Source of the DNA: JBBROS01 sp038229135
GTDB taxonomy: Bacteria > Pseudomonadota > Alphaproteobacteria > Acetobacterales > Acetobacteraceae
Direction: 5' to 3'
NCBI GenBank assembly: GCA_038229135.1
Contig: JBBROS010000016.1
Span: forward strand, 1-64,000
DNA: 64,000 bases
This document shows positions 43,720-56,975 of the stretch, piece after piece (position 1 is the first letter of the stretch; each line of letters begins with the position of its first letter). The notes below the pieces were generated by a model. The model saw nothing but the letters and a program-made list of their open reading frames with translations. It was not told where the DNA came from and searched no databases. The position numbers and the translations under genes were made by a program.

Positions 43720-44217
43720 TTGGACATAGCCGACGTCGACCTGCGCCGCCAAATCGGCGCCCTGCTGCCCGAGTTGCGCGCGTTCGCCCGATTCCTGGCA
43801 CGCGACCGGGTTGTGGCGGACGACCTGGTGCAGGACGGCGTGATGCGCGCGCTGGCAGCACTCCATCAGTTCCAGCCCGGCACGAGCCTCAAGGCTTGGA
43901 CCTTCACCATCGTCCGGAACGCGTTCTACGAGCAGCAGCGCCGGCGCAAGCGGGAGGCGGCGGCAATGCGGGGCCAGTCCGTGGCCGACGAGGGTGCCCG
44001 GCCTTCGCAGGATGCGCGGTCGGACATCGACGACCTGCAGCGACACCTCTGGCGCCTGCCGCCGTTGTTGCGCGAGGCCTTGATCCTGGTTGGCGCGCAG
44101 GAGCTGAGCCACGAGGAGGCGGCGCTGGTGTGCGGCGTGCCGGAGGGCACGATGAAGGCGCGGCTCAGCCGGGCGCGAACGGCGCTGGCGCGGTTGATGG
44201 CGGAGGAGGGTGGCTGA
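43720..44217 (+). CDS. EcfG-type ECF sigma factor (paralogue), TTG start
   Basis: 165 residues: sigma region 2 (LPELRAFARFLARDRVVADDLVQDGVMRAL, SLKAWTFTIVRNAFYEQQRRRK) and region 4 (LPPLLREALILVGAQELSHEEAALVCGVPEGTMKARLSRAR). An in-frame TGA immediately precedes the TTG at 43720, and GGAG ends 7 bases upstream, so TTG is the earliest possible start. Similar to EcfG but distinct from the nepR-linked copy. Probably a second general-stress sigma factor. Confidence 0.88.
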   Translation: MDIADVDLRRQIGALLPELRAFARFLARDRVVADDLVQDGVMRALAALHQFQPGTSLKAWTFTIVRNAFYEQQRRRKREAAAMRGQSVADEGARPSQDARSDIDDLQRHLWRLPPLLREALILVGAQELSHEEAALVCGVPEGTMKARLSRARTALARLMAEEGG

Positions 44218-44378
44218 GCTCACGGCACCGCATGTGTGCGCCGGGCTGGTTACAACAACCGATCGGCCTGCAACCGAGTTGAGGAAAGTATAAGCCTCGC
44301 AATCTCGTGATCGAACCGATGCAACGCGAGGCCCGCCAGCGTCATTGACTGATTATCGAACGCAGCAGGGATGCCTCC
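44218..44378. promoter_or_regulatory. 161-base intergenic region upstream of ecfG
   Basis: Presumed promoter region of ecfG. The nearest thing to an EcfG promoter is GGAAA-N18-CGTG (44283-44309), which mismatches GGAAC-N17-CGTT at both elements and spacing, so autoregulation is not demonstrated. Confidence 0.2.
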
Positions 44379-44996
44379 ATGACGATGATCCAGCCGATGA
44401 CGCGCGAACCTAATCTTCAGTCCAGCGGCCCTTCGTTCCACGACCAGGTGATCGCGATCCTGCCGAAGCTCCGGGTGCAGGCGCTTGCGCTCACGCGCAA
44501 CCGCGCCTCCGCCGAGGACCTTGTCCAAGACGCGGTCTGTAACGCGCTTTCGGCGCAGTCGAGCTTTATCCCCGGGACCAACTTCCAGGCATGGATGCAT
44601 CGCATCCTGCGCAACCGGTTCATCAGCAACCTGCGCAAGCGTCGGGACACGACCGACATCGACGACGTGCCGGCGCACATTTTCGCGACCGAGGCGCCGC
44701 ATGAGGATCGGCTGGCGCTCAAGGAGCTGAGCAAGGCGATGACGAAGCTTCCCGCCGACCAGCGCGAGGCGCTGATGATGGTGGTGGTGCACGGCATGAG
44801 CTACGAGGCGCTTGCCGAGGCGACCGGCTGTGCGGTGGGCACGGCCAAAAGCCGCGTGTTCCGGGCCCGGCGTCAGCTCGAGAGCTGGTTGCTCCGCGAG
44901 CCCAAGGCGAAGCTGCCCCCCACGGCGGACACTGTGCTGGCGCGAGTCCGCAAAGACGGCGCGGTGGAGAATAAGCGGGTTGTCAGTGCCGAATGA
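44379..44996 (+). CDS. ecfG: RNA polymerase sigma factor EcfG
   Basis: 205 residues. Region 2 (LPKLRVQALALTRNRASAEDLVQDAVCNAL, NFQAWMHRILRNRFISNLRKRR) and region 4 (LPADQREALMMVVVHGMSYEALAEATGCAVGTAKSRVFRARRQLE) match canonical EcfG. It directs the alphaproteobacterial general stress regulon and is held by NepR, encoded 83 bases downstream. The C-terminal tail is longer than in the paralogue just upstream. Confidence 0.93.
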   Translation: MTMIQPMTREPNLQSSGPSFHDQVIAILPKLRVQALALTRNRASAEDLVQDAVCNALSAQSSFIPGTNFQAWMHRILRNRFISNLRKRRDTTDIDDVPAHIFATEAPHEDRLALKELSKAMTKLPADQREALMMVVVHGMSYEALAEATGCAVGTAKSRVFRARRQLESWLLREPKAKLPPTADTVLARVRKDGAVENKRVVSAE

Positions 44997-45079
44997 AAGC
45001 AGTCTTGTCTCTTTAGCATACGCGCACTTGCCGATTCCGTTCCATGGAGCGGCATGAGCGCCGGGCGGGTCAGACGGAC

Positions 45080-45259
45080 ATGAATAACTTCAGCATGACG
45101 CAACGTAAGAAACCCCAGCCGTCTCAGCAATCGCGGCCGGTCGATGCGGCATTTGATTTATGGTTGAACCGTGGCCTGCACCAACTGTTCGACGATGTGG
45201 CGAACGAGCCTGTTCCTGATGAGCTGCTGAAGCTGATCGAGGAGGATCTGAAGAAGTGA
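45080..45259 (+). CDS. nepR: Anti-sigma factor NepR
   Basis: 59 residues from the ATG at 45080 (an upstream in-frame ATG at 45044 lacks an SD). The NepR core is unmistakable: FDLWLNRGLHQLFDDVANEPVPDELLKLIEED. It sequesters EcfG until phosphorylated PhyR binds it. It lies between ecfG and the histidine kinase gene on the same strand. The N-terminal region is a variable Gln/Lys-rich tail. Confidence 0.93.
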   Translation: MNNFSMTQRKKPQPSQQSRPVDAAFDLWLNRGLHQLFDDVANEPVPDELLKLIEEDLKK

Positions 45260-45263
45260 GCGA

Positions 45264-45286
45264 CCGCCGGCCGGCGAGGCCGGCGG
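45264..45286 (+). terminator. GC-rich hairpin after nepR
   Basis: Perfect 9-bp stem (45264-45272 with 45278-45286), loop GGCGA, beginning 4 bases after the nepR stop. There is no T-run, so it may be a processing or pausing signal rather than a strong terminator. It may reduce kinase expression relative to ecfG-nepR. Confidence 0.5.
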
Positions 45287-45305
45287 CCTGGGCGGCAGGC
45301 TTTCC

Positions 45306-46307
45306 ATGAGCCGATGGCTGCCTAAGCACCTGTTTGCAGGCTTGCCGGCACGCGTTGGGCTCGTGGTCGTCGTATCGTGGCTTCCGGCGATCTTGTTGAT
45401 CATGACGGATAACCGCTCGACGCTCGGGCTGACGGCGGCGGTTGTCGCCGGCACTGCCTTTACGGTGATCGCGGTCGAACGGTTGGTCGCGCGTCCTCTT
45501 CACAAGCTGCGGTATGCAGTCGATGCCTGGCGTGACGGAACGCCGTTCGTCCTGCCGGACAGCCGCACGATGCCGTCCGAGCTGCGCGGCTTGGGCCTGA
45601 GTTTCAAGCGCGCGACCCGCGCGCTCGGCAGCCGCGAGACGCAACTCGCCACGGCGCTGGTCCGGCAGGAGCTGGCGATGCAGGAGATCCACCACCGGGT
45701 GAAGAACAACCTGCAGATCGTAGCCAGCCTCCTGAACCTGCAGGCCAGCCGTATTCGGCTGCCGGAAGCCCGGGCCGAGTTCCAGTCCGCGCGCGATCGG
45801 GTGCGGGCGTTGGCTACGGTGCACCGGCACCTTTATGCGCACGGCGAGATCCACACCATCAACATGCGAACGTTCCTGCTCGAGCTGTGCGGGCAATTGT
45901 TCACCGCGATGGGCGAGACGGAGGGGGAGCGCCTCAGCCTCGAGATCGAGGCGCCGGAGCTCGAGATGTCCAGCGACCAGGCCGTGCCGATCTCGCTCAT
46001 CGTCACGGAGGCCGTCACGAACGCGATCAAGTATGGCTACCCGGCCGGGCGCCGAGGGACGATCGTTGTGCGGCTGCGTGAGGTGGGCGACGAGGCGGAG
46101 CTCGTAATCCAGGATGACGGCGTGGGCATAACGGCCGGCAAGGCCGAGACGGCGGAGGGCACGCGCGATGGGATCGGCATCCAGCTCATCCACGGCTTCG
46201 CGCGGCAACTCGGGGCGAGGTTGCTGGTGGAGCAGGGGGCCGGCACCCGCTACCAGGTCACGCTCAAGCTGCGGCGGGAACGGCTCGAGGGTCCGGCCTT
46301 GGGGTGA
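45306..46307 (+). CDS. HisKA_2 family sensor histidine kinase, candidate PhyR kinase (PhyK-like)
   Basis: 333 residues: two N-terminal membrane helices (about 16-33 and 41-57) with almost no periplasmic loop, a short HAMP-like linker (LVARPLHKLRYAV), the HisKA_2 phospho-accepting segment EIHHRVKNNLQIVASLL (His130 probable) and a HATPase domain (EAVTNAIKYGY, DDGVGI, GIGIQLIHGFARQLG). No input sensor domain is present. Position after nepR suggests it phosphorylates PhyR. Family known; the partner assignment is inference. Confidence 0.88.
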   Translation: MSRWLPKHLFAGLPARVGLVVVVSWLPAILLIMTDNRSTLGLTAAVVAGTAFTVIAVERLVARPLHKLRYAVDAWRDGTPFVLPDSRTMPSELRGLGLSFKRATRALGSRETQLATALVRQELAMQEIHHRVKNNLQIVASLLNLQASRIRLPEARAEFQSARDRVRALATVHRHLYAHGEIHTINMRTFLLELCGQLFTAMGETEGERLSLEIEAPELEMSSDQAVPISLIVTEAVTNAIKYGYPAGRRGTIVVRLREVGDEAELVIQDDGVGITAGKAETAEGTRDGIGIQLIHGFARQLGARLLVEQGAGTRYQVTLKLRRERLEGPALG

Positions 46308-46367
46308 GCTGCCCGCTTGCGGAACATCGCGCGCCGCGGCACACACGAGCGTGTGGAGGGATCGCCG

Positions 46368-47513
46368 ATGGACGCAGGGCTGCACGCGAAAGTCACCGAA
46401 TGGCGGCGGCACTTGCACGCCAACCCGGAGCTGACCTTGCAGGAGGCCGCGACCTCGGCCTTCGTGCAGCGTGTGCTGACCGAACTCGGCGTGCCATTCG
46501 TGGCCGGGGTAGGCGGGCACGGCGTAGTGGCCACGCTGAAGCGGGGGCTTTCCAACCGGAGTGTCGGGCTGCGGGCGGATATGGACGCGCTGCCGATCAC
46601 GGAGGAAACGGGGTTGGCCTGGGCCAGCACGAGCCCGGGGGCCATGCACGCGTGCGGGCACGACGGGCATACGGCGAGCCTGCTGGGGGCTGCGGCGCTG
46701 CTCGCGCAGGATGCCGACTGGACGGGCACGGTGCAGCTCGTGTTCCAGCCCGCCGAGGAGGGCGGGGGTGGGGCCAAGAACATGATCGCTGACGGCCTGT
46801 TCGAGCGGTTCCCGATGGAGCGGATATTCGGCTACCACAACTGGCCCGGCCTGGAGGCCGGCACCGTCATGGTGCATGACGGCCCGGTGATGGCGGCAGG
46901 TGCGCGGATCGAGATGGTGGTGCAGGGCCACGCCGGGCATGCCGCGCTGCCGCATCTCACGAGGGACCCGATGCTCGCGGCTGGGCACTTGCTGGTGGCG
47001 TTGCAGTCGATCGTGGCGCGCAACGTGAGCCCGCTGGACAGCGCCGTCGTGTCCATCTGCACCGTGGAGGGCGGGGTGGCCAGCAACCAGGTGCCAAGCC
47101 GCGTCGTGCTGCGCGGAACGATGCGAAGCCACCGAGCCGAGGTGCGGGATGCGGTGGACGCCGCAATCCGGCGCGTGGCGGCCGGCATCGGGGCGGCGAT
47201 GGACGTGTCGATCGGCGTCGACATCCATCATGGCATCGGTGTCACCTCGAACAGTGCGGCCGAAGCGGCGCTTGCGGCAGACGCGGCGGAAGGAATGGGG
47301 GCGGCGGTTCGCCGGGACCTGGCACCCAGCATGGCGGGCGAGGATTTCAGCTGGTTCCTGCAGGAGCGTCCGGGCGCGTTCGCCTGGATCGGCAACGGCC
47401 CGTCGCGGCCCGGGGCCGAGCTGCACAATCCCGGGTATGACTACAACGACGCCATCCTACCGGTGGCGTCCGGCTGGCTCGCGGCCACGGCGCGCCGGGC
47501 GCTGCAGGGGTAG
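46368..47513 (+). CDS. M20 family amidohydrolase/peptidase (hippurate hydrolase-like)
   Basis: 381 residues from the ATG at 46368, with GGAGG 8 bases upstream. Metal ligands: LRADMDALPI, MHACGHDGHTASLLGAA, QPAEEGGGGAKNMI and GEDFSWFLQ. Dimerisation domain with GHAGHAALPH. It hydrolyses N-acyl amino acids or similar amides. Substrate not determined. It precedes cydD by 11 bases and may be co-transcribed. Confidence 0.9.
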   Translation: MDAGLHAKVTEWRRHLHANPELTLQEAATSAFVQRVLTELGVPFVAGVGGHGVVATLKRGLSNRSVGLRADMDALPITEETGLAWASTSPGAMHACGHDGHTASLLGAAALLAQDADWTGTVQLVFQPAEEGGGGAKNMIADGLFERFPMERIFGYHNWPGLEAGTVMVHDGPVMAAGARIEMVVQGHAGHAALPHLTRDPMLAAGHLLVALQSIVARNVSPLDSAVVSICTVEGGVASNQVPSRVVLRGTMRSHRAEVRDAVDAAIRRVAAGIGAAMDVSIGVDIHHGIGVTSNSAAEAALAADAAEGMGAAVRRDLAPSMAGEDFSWFLQERPGAFAWIGNGPSRPGAELHNPGYDYNDAILPVASGWLAATARRALQG

Positions 47514-47524
47514 CGCGCGCCACG

Positions 47525-49204
47525 ATGAGGAGGCGGGGGCACGGCGGCGGCGGCTCGGGCTGGTTGTTGGGACAGACGGTTGCGACCCGGGCTGCCACCC
47601 GACCGATTGCGGCGCTCGGGCTGGCAGGCATCGCGTTCGGCATCCTGCAGGCCTGGAGCCTGGCGCAGCTCGTGGGGCCGCTGCTGGTGGGCGGCGCGGT
47701 GCGGGCGCCGGTGCTGTGGGGCGCGGTGTTCGCCATCGCGGCGCTGGGGCGGGCAGGGATCATGGTGCTGGCCGATGGGCGGGGCTTTGCGGCCGGTGCC
47801 GCGGCGCGGCGCCGGGTCCGGACCGGCTTCTTGGTGGGCGCGCTTGCCCGGGGCCCACATGCGGGGCCTGCGCCGGGCGAGGCGGCCGCGACCGCGATCG
47901 ACCGGGTGGACGCGCTCGACGCCTATTTCGGGCGCTGGCTGCCGGCCTCCGTGCTGGCCTGGGCGGGGCCGCTGATCGTCATTCTGGCGCTGCTGCCGGT
48001 GGACTGGGTTGCGGCGGCGATCGTGGCGGGCGCGTGTGCGCTGGTGCCGGTGGGCATGGCGCTGGCCGGCCTGGGTGCCGCAGCGGCGTCGCGTGCGCAG
48101 TTCGAGGCGATGGCACGGCTGCAGGCGCGGTTCCTGGACCAGGTCCGCGGCATCGCGACTGTCGTGATGGCCGGGCGGGCGGAGGATGCGGCGCGGCGGC
48201 TGCAGCGGGATGCACACGAGCTGGCGGGGCGCACGATGCGGGTGCTGCGGGTGGCGTTCCTGTCCTCGGCGGTGCTCGATGCGGCAGCGGCGGGGGCGCT
48301 CGTGGTGCTGGCGGTGCGGGCCGGGCTCGCGGCGGAGGCAGGACGGCTCGAGCCGGTGGCGGCGACGTTCGGGCTCGTGCTGGTGGCCGAAGCGTTCGCG
48401 CCGCTGCGGGCGTTCGCCGCGGCGTATCAGGACCAGATCCATGCCCGTGCCTCCGCCGAGGCGCTCGCGATGGAGCCGCCCGCGGCGGCGGCCCCGGTCC
48501 CCCTTGTGGTGCGGACGGTGGCGGCGTCGGGCGTGACGGTCGCGTTCGAGAACGTGCGCTTCGCCTGGGACGAGGCGCGTGGCCCGGCGTTGGACGGATT
48601 GAGCTTCCGTGTGCCGCCCGGGGAGACGGTGGTGCTCGTAGGCCCGTCGGGTGCGGGGAAGTCGACGGTGCTCGAGCTGCTGCTGGGGTTCGTGCAGCCG
48701 CAGTCGGGGCGGATCACGATCAATGGGGCGGACATCTCGACCATCACGCCGGCCGCCTTGTCGCGCATGACGGCCTGGATCGGGCAGCGGCCGGCGCTGT
48801 TCGCCGGCACGATCCGGGAGAACATCCGCTTCGGGCGGGAGGATGCGAGCGACGAGGAGGTGGTGGCAGCCGCGCGGGCCGCCGGGCTCGACCACGTGGC
48901 GGCGCTCCTGCCGGAGGGGCTGGGCACGGTGGTGGGCGAGGGCGGCTACGGCCTCTCGGGCGGGCAGGCCCAACGCGTGGCGATTGCGCGGGCGTGGATC
49001 CGTCAGGCGCCGCTGCTGTTGTTGGACGAGCCCACGGCCCACCTGGACCCGGCGACCGAGGCGGACGTGCTGGACAGCCTGCGCCGCATCGCGCTCGGGC
49101 GGACGGTGCTGTTGGCGACGCATTCGAGTGCGGCGATGGCATTCGGCGGCCGACGGATCGTGCTCGAGGCCGGGCGGGCCGCGAGCGTCCAAGGTGCGGC
49201 ATGA
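47525..49204 (+). CDS. cydD: Thiol reductant ABC exporter, CydD subunit
   Basis: 559 residues: an N-terminal six-helix exporter domain and C-terminal ATPase with Walker A VGPSGAGKSTVLELLLG, signature YGLSGGQAQRVAIARA and Walker B LLLLDEPTAHLDP. CydDC exports glutathione/cysteine or heme-related reductant, needed for cytochrome bd maturation. CydC follows 10 bases later. No cydAB oxidase genes lie in the window. Confidence 0.92.
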   Translation: MRRRGHGGGGSGWLLGQTVATRAATRPIAALGLAGIAFGILQAWSLAQLVGPLLVGGAVRAPVLWGAVFAIAALGRAGIMVLADGRGFAAGAAARRRVRTGFLVGALARGPHAGPAPGEAAATAIDRVDALDAYFGRWLPASVLAWAGPLIVILALLPVDWVAAAIVAGACALVPVGMALAGLGAAAASRAQFEAMARLQARFLDQVRGIATVVMAGRAEDAARRLQRDAHELAGRTMRVLRVAFLSSAVLDAAAAGALVVLAVRAGLAAEAGRLEPVAATFGLVLVAEAFAPLRAFAAAYQDQIHARASAEALAMEPPAAAAPVPLVVRTVAASGVTVAFENVRFAWDEARGPALDGLSFRVPPGETVVLVGPSGAGKSTVLELLLGFVQPQSGRITINGADISTITPAALSRMTAWIGQRPALFAGTIRENIRFGREDASDEEVVAAARAAGLDHVAALLPEGLGTVVGEGGYGLSGGQAQRVAIARAWIRQAPLLLLDEPTAHLDPATEADVLDSLRRIALGRTVLLATHSSAAMAFGGRRIVLEAGRAASVQGAA

Positions 49205-49214
49205 GGAGGGCGGC

Positions 49215-50828
49215 ATGACGGCACTGCTGCGGGTGGCGCGGGTCGTGCGGCCGGAGGCGGCGGGGCTGGTGCTCGGGCTGGTGGCGACGCTGCTGTCGGT
49301 GAGTGCGCTGACCGGGCTCGTGCTGGCGGCAGGGGCGGCACCGGTGCTGGCGGGGGGCGTGGCGCTGGCCTGGGCGCTGCGGGGACTCGGCTTCGGGCGC
49401 GTGGCTCTGCGCTATGTGGAGCGGCTGGCGACGCACCGGGCGACGTTCCGGGCGTTGACGGCGTTGCGGGTCTGGGCGTTCCGCGGGCTGGCCCGCCAGG
49501 CAGGGGGCGGGCTCGGGTTCATGGCGCGCGGGGATGCGCTTGCGCGGGTGGTGGGGGATGTGGACGCGCTGGACGGGCTGTATCTCCGCGTGATCGTGCC
49601 GCTGCTGGCGGCGGTGGTGCTGCTGATCGACGTGGGGGTTCTGCTGGGCGCGAACGCACCGGGGCTGGCGTTGGCCGTGGCGGCGCTGCTTGGACTTTCG
49701 GCAGCCGGGGTGCCCTTCGTGGCCGGGCGCATGGCAGCCGGGGCGGCGGGCCAGGTCGCGCAGGCCGCGTCCGGACTGCGGGTGGCGGCGCTGGACACGC
49801 TGGAGGGCATGCGGGAGGTGCGGGCCTTCGGGAACGAGGGGCGGATGCTGGCGCGGGTGCAGGCGCGGGAGGGCGCGCTGCTCGGGCTGCAGCAGGACTT
49901 GGCTCATCGTGCATCGTTGGCGCAGGCGGCGTCGGGCGTGTGTGGGCAAGCGGCGCTGCTGCTGGTGGTGTTGCATGGGCTGCCGGGTGCGGTGCTTCTG
50001 CCGGCGGTGCTGCTGACCCTCGCCGCGTTCGAGGCGGCGGCGCCGCTCGCGCGGGCGGGCGTGCTCGCGGGCCAGGCCTCGGCTGCGACAGGACGGGTGT
50101 TGGCGCTGGCAGACGGCGAGCCCATGGCGGCTGTGTCGGGCCCTGTCCCGCCCAGGAGCGGGATCCGGTTCGAGGCGGTGAAGTTCGGCTGGCCGGGGCG
50201 GCCCGTGCTGTTCGACGGGCTCACCCTGGACATCCCCGCCGGAAGCCGGGTGGCGGTGCTCGGGCCGTCAGGCTCCGGCAAGTCCACGCTCGCGGCGCTG
50301 CTGCTGAAGGTGGCTGCGCCGGATGGAGGGCGCATCACCCTGGGCGGCGCGGACATCGCCGGGCTGGCGGATGATGCGGTGCGGTCGCGCGTGGCCTGGC
50401 TGAGCCAGTCCACGCACGTGTTCGGGGACACGGTTCGGGCCAACCTGCTGCTGGCCCGGCCCGGCGCGGACGACGCGGCGCTGTGGCGGGCACTTGCGCT
50501 GGCAGGTGTGGACGAGGTGGTCCGTGGGCTGCCGGACGGGCTGGATACCTGGATCGGCGCGGGCGGGGCCGGGCTCTCGGGCGGTCAGGCGCGACGGGTG
50601 GCGTTGGCGCGGACGCTCCTGTCCGACGCGCCCGTGCTGTTGCTGGACGAGCCGGCGACGGGGCTGGACGATGCAGCGGAGCGGGCGTTCTTCGTGGCGC
50701 TGAACGAGGCGCTCGACGCGTCGCCCGGGCGGACGCTGGTGCTGATCGCGCACCGGCTGCTGGGGGTGGAGCGGGTGGACCGGATATACCGGATCAGCGG
50801 CGGCAGCGCGGTCGCGGCGGCCGGGTAG
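49215..50828 (+). CDS. cydC: Thiol reductant ABC exporter, CydC subunit
   Basis: 537 residues from the ATG at 49215 (GAGGAGGG upstream). Shorter membrane domain (VALRYVERLATHRATFRALTALRVW is CydC-like), then the ATPase: LGPSGSGKSTLAALLLK, GLSGGQARRVALARTLL and LLLDEPATGLDD. It forms a heterodimer with CydD in the inner membrane. It ends at a hairpin region convergent with livF. Confidence 0.92.
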   Translation: MTALLRVARVVRPEAAGLVLGLVATLLSVSALTGLVLAAGAAPVLAGGVALAWALRGLGFGRVALRYVERLATHRATFRALTALRVWAFRGLARQAGGGLGFMARGDALARVVGDVDALDGLYLRVIVPLLAAVVLLIDVGVLLGANAPGLALAVAALLGLSAAGVPFVAGRMAAGAAGQVAQAASGLRVAALDTLEGMREVRAFGNEGRMLARVQAREGALLGLQQDLAHRASLAQAASGVCGQAALLLVVLHGLPGAVLLPAVLLTLAAFEAAAPLARAGVLAGQASAATGRVLALADGEPMAAVSGPVPPRSGIRFEAVKFGWPGRPVLFDGLTLDIPAGSRVAVLGPSGSGKSTLAALLLKVAAPDGGRITLGGADIAGLADDAVRSRVAWLSQSTHVFGDTVRANLLLARPGADDAALWRALALAGVDEVVRGLPDGLDTWIGAGGAGLSGGQARRVALARTLLSDAPVLLLDEPATGLDDAAERAFFVALNEALDASPGRTLVLIAHRLLGVERVDRIYRISGGSAVAAAG

Positions 50829-50870
50829 GGGTTTTCCAACCCCGTCCTCGCTCCCCCAAGAGGAGGGGGA
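50828..50870. terminator. Double hairpin between convergent cydC and livF
   Basis: Two short hairpins: GGGGTT/AACCCC (50828-50833, 50838-50843) and TCCCCC/GGGGGA (50852-50857, 50865-50870). Together they lie in the 50-base gap between convergent genes, so a bidirectional terminator is likely. The second resembles the birA-lexA element. Confidence 0.55.
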
Positions 50871-50878
50871 AAGCGGGT

Positions 50879-51597
50879 TCAGTGCCCGCCTTCGAGGTAG
50901 GCCGCCCGAACCTCGGGGCGGGCCAGGAGTTCCGCGCCGGTGCCGGCCATGGTGATGGCGCCGTTGACCAGCACGTAACCGCGATGAGCGAGGCGGAGGG
51001 CCTGGAAGGCGTTCTGCTCCACCAGCAGCACCGTGAGGCCGGTGGTGCGGTTCAGCTCCCGGATGGCGCCGAAGATGCTGCGGCAGACGAGCGGGGCGAG
51101 GCCGAGGCTCGGCTCGTCGAGGAGGAGCAGGCGGGGGCGGCTCATCAATGCGCGGCCGATCGAGAGCATCTGCTGCTCGCCGCCGGAGAGGGTCCCGCCG
51201 CGCTGCGTGAGGCGCTCCTTCAGGCGGGGGAAGAGCGTGAACACGAGGTCCCGCGTGGCCTCGTAATCCTTCATCCTGGCCACCTGCGCGCCCATCAGCA
51301 GGTTCTCGTGCACCGACATGCGGGCGAAGATGCGGCGGCCCTCGGGGGACTGGGCGACACCCTTGTGCATGATCTCGTGGGTCGGGCAGCGGGTGATGTC
51401 CTCGCCCTCGAGCACGATGGAGCCGTCGCGGGCCTGCGGGGAGCCGCAGATGGTCATCATCAGCGTGGACTTGCCGGCGCCGTTGGCGCCGATGAGGGTG
51501 ACGATCTCCCCGGGATGGACCTCGAGGTCGACGCCCTTGAGGGCCTGGATGGCGCCGTAAAAGGCGGTGACGCCACGGAGCGAGAGAAGCGGCGCGG

Positions 51598-51601
<4 letters not shown>
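50879..51601 (-). CDS. livF: Branched-chain amino acid ABC transporter ATPase LivF
   Basis: 240 residues: Walker A IGANGAGKSTLMMTI, signature LSGGEQQMLSIGRALM, Walker B LLLLDEPSLGLAP, H-loop LVEQNAF. LivF-type short ATPase. It energises uptake through LivHM with LivG. The start overlaps the livG stop by 4 bases. Confidence 0.96.
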
Positions 51602-54627
<3,026 letters not shown>

Positions 54628-54760
54628 GCGGATTTCCCTGTTGCGGGCACCGTCGAACAAGCCACAAGGCATGCGCCGGGGCAAGCAGGACGTGCAGTGC
54701 CACTAGCCGCGGTGCGCCGCCTGCCCTACATGCAGCGCCTGTTCGAGGAGAGCGTCGCGC

Positions 54761-55374
54761 GTGTTCACCGGCATCGTCACGGGCATCGGCACCGTCCGCA
54801 GCGTGGTGCCGCTGGGGGCGGGGCGCGACATGCGGATCACGCTGGAGGCCCCTTGGCCGGATACCGCTGCCATCGCCGAGGGGGCGAGCATCGCCTGTGC
54901 CGGGTGCTGCCTGACGGCGGTGGAGCTGGGGGCGGACTGGTTCGCGGTGGATGCGTCGGCGGAGACGCTGTCGAAGACGAACCTCGGCGGCTGGGCGCCG
55001 GGCGCGCGGGTGAACCTGGAGCGGAGCCTGCGCATGGGCGACGAGCTGGGTGGGCACCTGGTTTCGGGCCACGTGGATGGGCTCGGGCGCGTGGTGCACG
55101 TCGCCCAGGAGAATGGCTCCTGGCGCGTGGGCATCGAGGTGCCAGGGCCGCTCGCGCGATTCATCGCGGCCAAGGGCAGCGTCGCGGTGGACGGGGTGTC
55201 GCTCACGGTCAACGAGGTCGAGGGGGCCCGCTTCGGCGTGAACATCATTCCGCACACCTGGACAGCCACCACGCTCGGCGGCCTGGTGCCGGGGGCGGCG
55301 GTGCACATCGAGATCGACATGCTGGCGCGCTACGTGGCCCGGCTGCAGGAGACGGCCCCCATGGCGTTGAACTC

Positions 55375-55378
<4 letters not shown>
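54761..55378 (+). CDS. ribE: Riboflavin synthase alpha chain
   Basis: 205 residues, GTG start at 54761 with GAGGAGAG upstream. Two lumazine-binding half-domains (MFTGIVTGIGTV at the N-terminus; GHLVSGHVDGLGRV in the second). It dismutates two 6,7-dimethyl-8-ribityllumazine molecules to riboflavin. First of the rib-nusB-thiL operon; the 133-base gap to livH shows no FMN riboswitch that I can recognise. Confidence 0.95.
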
Positions 55379-56492
<1,114 letters not shown>

Positions 56493-56496
<4 letters not shown>

Positions 56497-56975
56497 GCAC
56501 CGCCGACGCGCCGCTGCCGGCCGCCCCCGAGGTGCCCGGCCCGCCCCCGCACGTGCTGGTGGTACGGGCTCCCTACTACCGCGAGGTGATCGACGGCATG
56601 ACGCGCGGGGCCGAGCGGATCCTGCGCGGGGCCGGCGCCACCTTCGACACGCTGGACGTGGCCGGCAGCTTCGAGCTGGCGCAGGCCATCCGCATCGTGC
56701 TGCGGGGTGGGCAAAAGTTCGACGGCTTCGTGGCGCTGGGCTGCATCGTGCGGGGCGGGACGGATCATTACGAGTTCATCTGCCGGGAGAGCATGGCCGG
56801 GCTGATGCACGTGGCGCTGCAGTTCGGCTGCGCGCTGGGCAGCGGGGTGCTGACGGTGCACTCGCTGGAGCAGGCGGTGGCGCGGTCGGGGGAGGATGGG
56901 CACAACAAGGGGGCCGAGGCCGCCGCCGCATGCCTGCTGCAAGTGGCGGCCGCGCGCCGCTTCGGGGCCGCCTGA
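56493..56975 (+). CDS. ribH: 6,7-dimethyl-8-ribityllumazine synthase
   Basis: 160 residues: VVRAPYYREVIDGM, GSFELAQAI, GCIVRGGTDHYEFICRES (catalytic His in GGTDHYE), VLTVHSLEQAVARSG and NKGAEAAAACL. It condenses 5-amino-6-ribitylamino-uracil with the RibB product. The ATG overlaps the ribB stop. Cytoplasmic, icosahedral or pentameric assembly by family. Confidence 0.95.

Noticed and set aside
44283..44309. Possible EcfG promoter GGAAA-N18-CGTG upstream of ecfG
   Set aside because: It mismatches both elements and spacing of GGAAC-N16/17-CGTT; no better match was seen at phyR, nepR or glgE.
54628..54760. FMN riboswitch upstream of ribE
   Set aside because: The 133-base gap has none of the conserved FMN aptamer segments that I can recognise.
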